A stretch of DNA of 64,000 nucleotides, taken from NCBI GenBank assembly GCA_023078555.1, contig CM041196.1, positions 12,170,985-12,234,984 on the forward strand, written 5' to 3'. Source of the stretch: Ulva prolifera (taxonomy: Eukaryota > Chlorophyta > Ulvophyceae > Ulvales > Ulvaceae). Under the pieces are notes generated by a model that did not search any database, had not been told where the DNA came from, and saw only the letters and a program-made list of their open reading frames with translations. The stretch's first letter is position 1; every line of letters begins with the position of its first letter. Positions 54,641 through 64,000 of this stretch are shown piece by piece. The translations under genes were made by a program, and so were the position numbers.

Positions 54641-57615
54641 AGCAGCAACACATATGCAGCCATACTACGGCTGCGCCCTTGCATCAGCACTAGACTAGCT
54701 ATTGTACTAGTCTAGCACTGGCCTGGGGTCCTAGGTAGCTGCAGCATCAGGCTGTACAGCCGGGCCACATGTGGCCCACATCATACCACAGAACCAACAC
54801 ATTGTACAATTGCAGTAACACATAATAGCCGCATACATGACACAGCTATATATCATTCAGGGGGCCACCTGCACACTCCCATCCTTCAGACTCACACACC
54901 AGCACTGCCTGGCAGGCTAGCTTCCATGGGTGCACATGCATCTCACTGACAGGAGATATCTGCACGAAGTTGAGCAATTTTAATTGACATAATAATTGTC
55001 ACAGTAAGTATAAGGGATGTCGCACAGAGGCACAGATCTGTGCCTTGAGGGACGGGCTCATGCAGAGATATGCTCAGTACAGGACTCTCACAAAGCAGAC
55101 TCCGGATCCCAGGTGACAGGCCGCACCCTGCAGCTCTGCCCATGTGGCCATGGCGGCGCCGGGTGGGCGTTTGCAAATGCATGCAGGAGGTGCACGTGCA
55201 GTTTAGTGCTGCCGGCACCAGAGTGCACGGGCCGCTTATAGCTAGCTAGCTAGGTCTGCATGAGCAGGATATGTACATGCAATGAAATGCCACATTTTGG
55301 CCTGTGCAAAATATGCGCCAATGGAGCATTGTCCTTCGTCCGTGCAGAGTGCTACGTCATGGAATGCGCGACCTGAATGCACGCGGCAGCTAGCAGGGGT
55401 GGTGACGTCATCGAATCAGTCGGTTCCCCCAACGCTTCCGTATCGGACGCCATGGCGCGCCACCACCATGTTCGTGGTCTCGGACGCGTGTATGCATGCA
55501 TCCATTGAGATGCATATGTATTCGCTGAACGCCGCGTAGCCGCTCGCATGCTCCGCAGGTAAGATGAGGTGTATGCGGCCCTCTGCCAGCCCGCCCTGCT
55601 CGCAGCTTCATGCAGGTGGCTATGGGCCCGCCGGCGTCCGCAAAACGCACCACACACGCAGAAGATACGGTGCGTGTCATAATGACAGATGCACCGCCAG
55701 TCGCCGCCTGCATATACCCATCGCAGGGGCAGGCTCCCGCGGGCTCTGCAAGCTTTTAGTACACTGGATATCCAACTCCCAGATGTCATGCCCGACATTC
55801 CGCTTGCTGCCAAGGATAAGCACACTCGCACCGCCCTGACCAGCACGTCTGTTCTTCGTCTTTCATAGATCCAGAGCATTCAATTTGCAGCGGGCCGCGA
55901 GTCCGCACCTGACAGTATACGCACTCTGTAAGCCTTGTTGTCGACAACTGTAGCGCCGCGCTCTAGCGCAGTTGACAGACGAGCAAACACGCAAGGCGTT
56001 GCTGTTACCAGCTCGACAACAGCTCTCAAGCAAGAATCCGACATTCTACAGCGACGCCTGTTGGCGAAGGAGTCTGCTGGCGCGGCGTCGGTCGCGATGG
56101 CAGGGCACACTGCGCTTGCCGCGAGCACACTGCCTGGGGCAATTGCAACAGGCGAGCCAGGCGATCCAGGCGACCGCTTCGAAAGTGCGCTGCCTGCACC
56201 GCCATCGATGCTCTCTCTACCGACAACTGGTAGTTGTCTGTGAGCTTTGCTTATTTGTGTTGTGCTGTCTTTGTTGTTGTGGACCTGGGAGGTGAAGTGC
56301 GGGAGTTTTCACGCTTCCCGCTGGTGCTGGCGCGGTCGTCACGTCACAGCTGCAGCGCGGTCTGCGTGCCAATTGCACTGCCACCCGTCTCGGCAACGCT
56401 CAAACACGAACATTTACTGTTTTCTTGCAATGCATATCCAGCGTTACTCCTTTGTCAGTTTCCCAGATCCGCTGAAAGAGGCGTCCTTCGCACTTGCGTG
56501 GGACGATTTGCAATTGTGAGCTTCCGAAATCGGAACTGCGTGTTTACCTCAACAGGCCATGCCAGAAGATTAAAATTTCACTGTGTCAGGACTTAGCTGG
56601 CATAAGCGTTGTCCCGCTGGGTCAATTGCGCTGTCGCCTTGGCCTGGTCATGAGGCCGCTTCGCGAGCACGACAGCTGGCCTGTGTCGAGCCCGCAGCAT
56701 TGACCATGGCATAGGCACGCTGCAATGTACTGTGATTTGGTAAGCGCTGTCATTCACGCTTTCCACGTGTCACTCACGCTTCCGAAGTTGCACGGCCTCA
56801 GCTGCGGTAAGTCGACACGAGAGAGAGCTAGTCCAGCCCGCATTAAACACTGCATAGTATTTATGTATCAGTCTGAACTTTAGACTTCTGAAATGTAGAT
56901 GTGCTGGGGCGACTTCTAAAGGCGTTGTTCGTCGGAGCCCGCGGCCTGGCACATCTCTGTAACCACCAACTCGATCTATACCCGATCCACCAACCAACTG
57001 TTAGTGGAGAATGAACGGGCTCGATCGAACACACCACACAGCCCTCTTACGCAGCGGCAGCACATGTACATCCGATGTCGAGTATTCGCAAAAGTCATCT
57101 GATACCCCAGGGACATGCAGCTGGCAGGCTGCATCTGCCACAATCTCAGATCAGAGAGAGATAGCTAGAAGCAGTGTGCCATCTGGCAGAAGCAGGCAGC
57201 TGCATGGCCCCAGGTGACACTTGCACACTATGATGTATGTTGAAAGAATCTGAGGGCTTGCAGACCGGAGATCCCACCAGCTGATTTTCCAGCAGCTGCA
57301 GCAAGGGGGCCTTGCAAGTACGGGGCGCCTCATGCTTGCAATAGTGTCCATGTACATTCAAGTGAGTGCACAAATTTGCTGTTAGAACAGGGTCTGGGAG
57401 TGCCATGGCAGGGATGGCCAGGAGCTGGAGGCAGCCACGCCTTGCTGCATCACACACAGCATGCTGCACGCAGCGGAACAGTCAGAAAATCAGGTAAACA
57501 TGCACACAAGTGTTTCAAGGACAAAGCCAGCGAGGCAGGCAGGTGGCACCGCAGGCCACAAGTGTTTGTGGTTTGTTGTCAGCAGGGTAACTACACACAT
57601 GTGTGCTGCATGCAC
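54641..57615. other. No confident gene seen
   Basis: Frames at 55880-56243 (plus) and 55352-55879 (minus) are moderately long, but neither shows a recognisable motif and the two strands are open at once. An AGCTAGCTAGCTAG microsatellite lies near 55240. Confidence 0.3.
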
Positions 57616-57675
57616 GGCTTGTTGTGTGGCTTGTTGTGTGGCTTGTTATGTGGCTTGTTGTGTGGCTTGTTGCGT
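57616..57675 (+). repeat. Five tandem 12-bp units
   Basis: GGCTTGTTGTGT is repeated five times with single-base changes in the third and fifth units. It translates as a four-residue hydrophobic repeat in each frame, so ORFs across it are not evidence of a gene. Confidence 0.88.
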
Positions 57676-58244
57676 GCTGTGCGGTTCCCCTGGCTGTTGC
57701 TCGCGGTGCTGCGTGCCTTGCTTGCTTTCTCCTTGTGCCTCATGTGTGTGCTGGCATCTGGGTCAACGCTGTGCAAATGTACAGTGTTCAGGCAGGATGA
57801 TGTTGCCTGAATGAAGACACAAAACACAACTGTAGATCACTTCATCATTCATATTGCTGAGTGTGATCACACACATCTCGTGTGGTCACCTCCACCTCCC
57901 CCTGTGTAGTACAAAGGCAACGGAGACGGAGACGCAGGTAGCACGTCAGGATGCAGGTAGCACGTCAGGATGATGACAGACGCACAGTCACACAGATCAG
58001 AATTCGCGAGTTTATCCTTGAAACACAGTCACACACCGCATCTCCCACTGCCCAGCACATGTACAAGTGTATCAGTAACAGAATTGGAGATGCCGGTAGA
58101 ACCGCCAAGGCCACATGTACAGTTTTATTTTGCGTGTTGATTCGGAACACATTCTTTTGCTGTGTTTGTCAATGCCGGTTCCTTCTTCTGTAACATGTAC
58201 ACCTGTTAACGCACATGCATGTATACATGTGTTCACATATATCA
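57676..58244. other. No gene seen between the 12-bp repeat and the LINE fragment
   Basis: Sequence rich in CACAC and ACATGT words. No coding block was recognised. Confidence 0.3.
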
Positions 58245-58818
58245 CGCAGCGCGGGCTGCGGCCCTGGCGGCGGCGGCGGCGGCGCCGGGTGGTCAGGATC
58301 CGGCGGGGCCTGGGGAGCAGGCCGCTGCCGCGCAGGCAACGGCGCTGGATCAGGTGTTCAGGGCAGTGGCCCACGAGAAACTGGGGGACATCATGTTTAT
58401 GCCGCCGGGTGACCCTTTGTGCATAGGAGATGTGTCGGTTGTGAACCCCTGTGCCGGTTCCTATTGCGGCCGTGCGGCCCGCGAGGACGGGGGTGCTGCG
58501 GAGACGCGGGACGTGCAGAAACGCACTGCTTATCGTTTGTACGACCCTGATGCGTATAGTTTTGTGCCGTTGTCGCATGAGACGCATGGTCGATTGGGAC
58601 GGCCTGCCATGAATCACTTGAATCGGCTGGCGGAGGTTGCGTCTCGGTGTGGCAAGGTGAACCGTGCTTTGTTTGTGACGAATGCTCTGCGCCGGTTGAG
58701 TGTGGCGTTGTGCAAGGGGAATGCTCTTGTGCTCCGTGCGGGGCTTCGATCTTTGGCTGGCATCACCGGCCGAGCTGTGGTACGTGCTCGTGCCCGGCCT
58801 AGTGCCATGACTGCGTGA
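58245..58818 (+). pseudogene. 3' end of a LINE (non-LTR retrotransposon) ORF2
   Basis: The frame ends with TGA at 58816-58818. It contains GDVSVVNPCAGSYC, a K-x-x-x-Y segment (KRTAYRLYD), FVPLSHETHGRLGRPAMNHL and a final basic helix (RRLSVALCKGNALVLRAGLR). From memory of the family, this order (a D-V-x-V-x-x-P motif, then f-x-P-l-x-x-E-t-x-G-r-x-G) is typical of the region after the RT domain in LINE ORF2 proteins of algae, oomycetes and animals. No endonuclease or RT is upstream, so this is a 5'-truncated copy, as is usual for LINEs. The alanine run at the start is probably outside the homologous part. No poly(A) tail was seen after the stop. Confidence 0.6.
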
Positions 58819-58918
58819 GTGGATTTGCGTGTGTATTCCTGGCAACGGCTCGCTTCCCGGCCTCTGTCCTTTGTAACTACATGTATACATGTGCGCCACA
58901 ATCGGCGGTGCGCTGCAG

Positions 58919-61900
58919 GGCGGGCGCGGGTCCGGAGGGGCGGCAGCCCCTGGAGCAGTGCGGCCGTGGCCGCGCTGTGTGCAGCCCTTGCGCTGCTAAC
59001 CCGCCTGACCGCATGCACAGCACGGATGCTGGGGCCGGACCAGGGCCCCCGGAAGCCTGGGGACCCGCCGCGAGTCGCCGCCAGCAACTTGAACGAGTAC
59101 CGGCACCTCCAATGTGCGACCCCCCGCCCCCGACAATGTGATGAATCAACAGCCCGATCAAGTAGTGTGTACACACAAGGGCAATGCCAGCTTCTGTTGT
59201 GCACTCACGTACCTGTGCTTCAGCATGGAAGCCATGCAGCCACACCTCATGCGTGAGGGTGCCATGAGGGACCGGTTGCCACCCCGATGCTTCGAATTCA
59301 AAGAATTGTCAAAGAAAACCAGGACAACCCTCACATCTACAGCACAACCATTTGGTGTAGCCATGCCTTCCAAGGGCGTCGATCCTCTTGGGCCGTGTTT
59401 CTGACGATTCCAGTGATGCTATTGGCCCATCGCCACTGGTGGCCACTGAGGCTTCACCGCTGCTTCTGCTGTGCAGTCTACAACGATGAGTACAAGGACT
59501 GGATAAGGGACACCATCCGGCCAGTGGAGTATGTCAACCAGACCGGAGTCATTGAGCTGGGATGGCAGGGCCTACAGCAGAGGGCTGCAGCTGGTGAGCC
59601 GGTGGTAGTCATGGTGACTCAGGCCACAGTCTCCAGGTGGGGCAGCTCTGTACCATGCCCATATACATGGGTTCCATGTTATATCATATTGCAAGAACAC
59701 AGGCACAAAGAGCTGGAGGCAGACATATGCAGTGACACAGCACCACATGCTTGTCCCCACATGCAATAACACAGGCACATGGTGTTTCCTTGTGGAAGTT
59801 GGCGGGCCTCAGAGCATTTTGAGGTGCTGCCAACACTTCAGAATGACTGCACATGCTGCCGCCTGAGGGCTCTGCAGGTCTGCATCACCTCTGCAGACGC
59901 ATGTGTCTAGAAGCAGCTGCTTCTATGAGTCTTCCTATGTACATGCAAGTGACATCAGTGCCGCAGTAGTTGCCCCATATGCTGCACATGCACGATACAT
60001 GTACATTGTTTTTGTTCCCCCTAAATACAGTGTTGCTCTGGTGCACAGCATGCTAAAGGACAGCTCAGGCCTGTGGGCACTGGCATGCATCCCCCGCCAA
60101 ACACGCAGAACACGCAGACCATCGCCCCACACCGCGCCACCGTGCCTCGTGCCACATGCATCAGCCCTTCCTCACGCTTGAAGCCGTGACGCTCGGGTTC
60201 CTTACCCTGGCTAGCTGCTGGGGAACATTCACCGGCCAGACACCATGCTTGTCGCCGATGCATCTCGCTCATACAGTGCTCTCTCGAGAGAGCTCCAACC
60301 CAGACACAAGCAGCAGCACTATGCCTTGCGCCACCGTGTATGGCAGTGTACAACATCCGCACATGCACAACATCCCAGTGGAGCGCCCTGCTGCAGTTGA
60401 TGCAGGTCATTTGTCTGCCAACGGCCGTGTGGATGCAGGCTGCAGTCGCTGAAGCTCGTCATGAAGGAGTGGAACGGCCCCGTCGCCCTCACCATCTTCG
60501 TCGACTACCTCGGCGACAGCCCGGAGGCCCACGACTGCGCCGGCCGCATCACGCAGTACCTGCACAACACCTTCGCCACCCTCTGGCCCGCCCCCGGCGC
60601 CACCCCCGCCATCTCCGTCTCCTTCCTCTACACCGCATTCGCAATGGACGACGCCGCCTGCGCCGTCCCGGCGTCGTCCACCCCGGCCGGCGCAGCGACG
60701 GCCGCGACGCGGAAGGTCGCGGCGCGGCGGACGGCCGTCGCGATCGGCGATGACACCTACAGGGACTCGGAGAGCAACGGCGTGCTGTGGTCGCCGCACA
60801 CGCTGCTGCGGCGGCTGCTAGGGGCTGTGGGGGAAGCGTCGCGGATCACGGACCCGGGGGGAGGCCCGGCGGTGACGGACGCGTGGCACTACTGGCCACA
60901 CAAGCGGGTGCACCGGCTCCGGGCGCCGGACGAGCCGTGGCAGCTCGTGTACGATGCGTACTATCCCGTGAACGCGCTGCGCAACCTCGCATGGAGCCAG
61001 GTGCGCACCCCTTCAATAATCTCATGGCCGCATGCATGGCCTCCGAATGAGTCCTGATGATGAGGACTGAGACGCGCATGCATGGGCAGCATGTCGGCGC
61101 GCGCGTGTTGTGCAGCTGTGTTGTCTTATGCCCACGGTGCGAGGGTGTGCATGTGCTTACCATCCCGTGTGCACACGTTCAGTGTGAGTCTCGATGAGGC
61201 AACTGCGCCAACAGGCTGCGGGGCAGTGAATCAGTGAAGCACTGCGATACGATCAGTGCATGAAGATCGCGATCCGCAACTATGAGTGTGCTGTTGTGCT
61301 GATGGGAATTGGGCAGCCGTGCGCGTGCACAGCTGGCCGACCAGACTCCAGGAAGGTGTTCACCAACTTGCAGTGGCCATGTGTTCTTTCTGCCAGTCAC
61401 TCCTCAGTGCCACATTGCCTGCCCAGTTGCATGAACACTCCCACAGACCGGGGAGCCCCTTATCAGGTTCTGCAAGGAATCAACGCCAAGCTTCCTGTCT
61501 CACTCATGCCACCACTGGTGGCATGCCATCCAACATTGATCAGCTGCAATGCCTGTCTCAGCAGCCGCAGTGTTGCTGCAGGCATCAACAATTGAGGTGA
61601 CATCACATGGTCTCGGCCACCCACATGCCAGAGCACATACATTCATTTGAACTGCCAGCGTCACTGCAGGTGCCGTCTGGGGCGTTTGTGTTCCTCAATG
61701 ACGTCGACTTCCTCCCCACCCCAACCCTCCACGCCGACCTCATCCAGGGCGCCTGGCGCACCGAGCTCCAGCGCATGCGTGCTGCGTTCTTCGATGACGG
61801 CGCGCGGGAAACGCTCGTGCTACCGGCGTTCGAGCGGCTCGCGGAAAAGGGGCCCGGCGGCGTGCCCAAGGCGACGCCGTGGCGGGGGCCGTGCCGCGAG

Positions 61901-63084
61901 ACAGACGGCTGCGCGATGATTGACGGCGTCGCGCTGCCGCGCTCGTTCGAGATGCTGCGGACGATGGTGCAGAAGGAGACGGTCGTGGACATCTTCCACC
62001 GCAAGCAGGTGTGGATTGCGGTCATCAGCCTGCTGTGCTGATGGCGGCTATGTGGTACCCGGAGCACTGCTCCTGCCTGTGTCACAGGGTGTGTGTGGGG
62101 CAGCTGCCCCGTCGATGCATATGCAACCGTGAAAGGCAATGACTGCTGCTGCCGCCTCGAACCGGGGTCCTGTTGGTGCTGCTGCTGGACGCCTGTGTGA
62201 ATTCGCAAGCAGATCTGTGTGATCTGTCAGATAGAGCAGCCATTCATGCTGGAGCAATGAGATATGCTGGTTTCAGCGTCTGGGTCTGCATCCCCGACCA
62301 CAGGCATCGCACGTGCCAAGTGCTGGGCCCGCGGTGCGGGTGCTCTTGATGCTGCACTACTACCTCCTGCCGACGTCGACGCTGCTGCAGTTCGTGATGC
62401 TCAATATTTTGCTTGCGAACATAAAAAAATGCATCCGAGTGTACTGGGGGCAAGGCGACTGCACTGCGTTAAGTCACAAATGGGTGGCCGCCGGGAGTTC
62501 TGCGACAACCCGTGTCTCCGCACTGACGCCGTGCCACATTCTCACCCCATAGTATGTGCCCTGCAACCAGCTGATCATTCGCATCGTGCACAATTCCACA
62601 AGCTTAAGGTCGTCCCCGTGCTGCACTACATGTGTTGACGGATCGCGTGTCGGTGTCGCATGCCTGCCCCGACGGCTGCATTCCTGCCGTGCAGTTCTTC
62701 CCCGGCCACGGCTGCTACTCGTGGATGACGTGGCTGCAATCCGAGACCCCCGCCCACATGGTCAACATGGAGTACTCCAACCCCTGCGAGCCGTACGTCA
62801 TCGCGCTGAGCGACGCGATGCCGCGGTACGACGAGCGCTTCCGCGGCCGCGGCCAGAACAAGGTCGAGCAGCTGACTCATATGGCGATGTGGGGGTTCTC
62901 GTGGCGGGTGCTGCCGGGCCACTTTGTGCTGCATGTGCCGCACCCGTCGGTCGCGCCGAACGTGATTGGCTGGGACGAGGTAACGACGCCGCTGGTGCTG
63001 ACGAAGCTGAAGATCGAGGAGATCGAGCAGCAGCCGGAGTTCAAGCGCCACGTCACGCAGGCGGTGCCGCTGCCGATCGTGTAA
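58919..63084 (+). CDS. LARGE/B4GAT1-type glycosyltransferase (Glyco_transf_49), five exons visible
   Basis: Exons are 58919-59137, 59477-59636, 60439-61000, 61670-62008 and 62695-63084 (TAA). All four introns are GT-AG with a TGCAG acceptor and a GTG donor start, and the reading frame is continuous across all junctions, about 555 codons. Exon 1 has a basic segment and a membrane anchor (AAVAALCAALALLTRL), as in type II Golgi enzymes. Exon 2 ends PVVVMVTQATVSR and exon 3 opens with EWNGPVALTIFVDYLG, the family N-terminal pattern. At the exon 3-4 junction YPVNALRNLAWSQ leads to FVFLNDVDFLP, holding the DxD metal/nucleotide-sugar motif. Exon 5 has GHGCYSWMTWL, EPYVI and RYDERFRGRGQNKV, also diagnostic. 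Known members transfer glucuronic acid or related sugars onto glycans from UDP-sugars, but the acceptor here is unknown. The initiator ATG lies in an upstream exon I could not place, so the 5' limit is provisional. Confidence 0.88.
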
Positions 63085-64000
63085 GTCGGATTGGAGAGGT
63101 GCATGTGCGGCCTGCGTGCTTGGATGCCCGGCAGTGGCTTAGGGTGCCGTCACGACCACCCATAGCCGTGTTTGCTGCTTATCGTGTGGGCGCCGACAAG
63201 TGCATGTGCGGCGTACATGCTCAGACGGCCGGCCGTGGCCGGTAAAGGCTTGAGCCTGCCCAGAGCTCGCGTGGCGGTGCTGCTGCTGAGGGTGTAGGTG
63301 AACCTTGCCACTGTGTACGGCGCCGGCTGTAGGACGCGTGTGGACACTCGTACATGTGCCACATGTGTGTCCGTCTGGCCGCGGCGCCGGCAGAGGCCGG
63401 CTCAAGGTGAATCTGGGGATTCCTTGCGACGGTGAAGCACCGTTAAGGGGCTTTATCTGTGGTCGGACGCCATGCAGTGTCTTGTGCAGCGGGAGGCCCC
63501 CGCCAGTCGCGTGGACGGCTGGCGATGATCGAGTGCATATGCCCATACATGCATGTTCGGGCGTGGCTGGGGCGCATTGAATGTGATTTATGCATGCCTC
63601 TCTTCTACTGCGCATACACGATCTACATGCAGTGATTTGACAGGAACCAGTTGCCTGAGGTGCGGCCCGTTCGCTTCAAGGACAGGGGCGTCAACCCCTA
63701 CCCAGTGCACGCCTGACTCGAGGCCGCCTGTGCCGCAGCTCACGTCCAACCGAGTCCGTGCGGATCCCCCGCCTCTGCAACCGGCATGCAGATGTACCCG
63801 GCCACATCTGCTCGGCCTCCTCCCCGTGCCCGGCCAAATCTACAGGGCCTCAGCGTCTCGGGCCGTTCCTGGATGATCCCTTACGAGTCACAGGGCGGCA
63901 GGGGGGGGTTAGAGAGGTAGTGGCGGGGGTGTTGGAGCGATAGTGTGCAGCGTAGGAACCGCAGCGGCATGCCTCGCGATATGCATCGCCCGGCGGAAGC
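63085..64000. other. No gene seen downstream of the glycosyltransferase gene
   Basis: The stretch probably holds the 3' UTR. Overlapping proline- and arginine-rich frames on both strands look like composition effects. Confidence 0.3.

Noticed and set aside
55352-56243. Possible genes on both strands around 55.4-56.2 kb
   Set aside because: Long but overlapping opposite frames, with no motif, no splice pattern and no homologue.
57603-57827. Hydrophobic LLCG or WLVV repeat protein
   Set aside because: It results from a 12-bp minisatellite open in every frame, with no start context or neighbours.

Overview
The window is eukaryotic nuclear DNA. Coding regions are broken by GT-AG introns, there is an intron-containing tRNA-Pro gene, and most of the sequence consists of eukaryotic transposable elements. 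No bacterial operon structure was seen. A GC-rich gene with a Golgi-type glycosyltransferase domain and abundant TGCATG/ACATGT words would fit a microalga such as a green alga. That guess is weak, because no rRNA or organelle marker is present.

Layout. (1) 1-18375: element A, a decayed CACTA/EnSpm-like (Tnp2-type) DNA transposon. It has a leftward companion gene (1100-3868) and a rightward transposase (4141-7256, resuming 17248-18375). The transposase is split by a Ty1/copia composite at 7257-17242 flanked by the 5-bp duplication GAAGA. The composite has three LTRs and carries a 1.9-kb long-TIR DNA element (14546-16427) flanked by an 8-bp duplication. (2) About 18375-29250: element B, a second Tnp2-type element. 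Its leftward genes are a transposase (26479-21818) and an Ulp1-like cysteine protease gene (21616-18454). A rightward companion gene (26817-about 29250) is homologous to the companion of A, so both elements share a head-to-head arrangement. (3) 30287-31153: an ORF built of 46-residue tandem repeats. (4) About 31.8-37.7 kb: element C, a third and more distant Tnp2-type transposase, followed by an unrecognised gene (39066-about 40620). (5) 40616-44140: a truncated copia element on the minus strand, itself invaded by a hAT deletion derivative (41426-42282, 8-bp TSD) and by an almost unmutated 851-bp TRIM retroelement (42817-43667, 5-bp TSD). The TRIM LTRs contain tRNA-like A-box and B-box sequences. 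(6) 45975-46060: tRNA-Pro(AGG) with a 14-nt intron. (7) 46-58 kb: largely non-coding DNA with minisatellites, perfect hairpins, a C40 run and an interspersed 27-bp motif. (8) 58245-58818: the 3' end of a LINE ORF. (9) 58919-63084: a five-exon LARGE/B4GAT1-type (Glyco_transf_49) glycosyltransferase gene, the one clearly cellular protein gene.

How the parts relate. Three Tnp2-type families, two copia lineages, a TRIM, a hAT and a long-TIR element have inserted into each other. All three retroelements whose primer site is visible start it with GGTATCGATGA, so they probably use the same primer tRNA. Coordinates of multi-exon transposon genes are outer limits of recognisable coding blocks. Exact exon ends were worked out only for the glycosyltransferase gene and for a few sites named in the entries.
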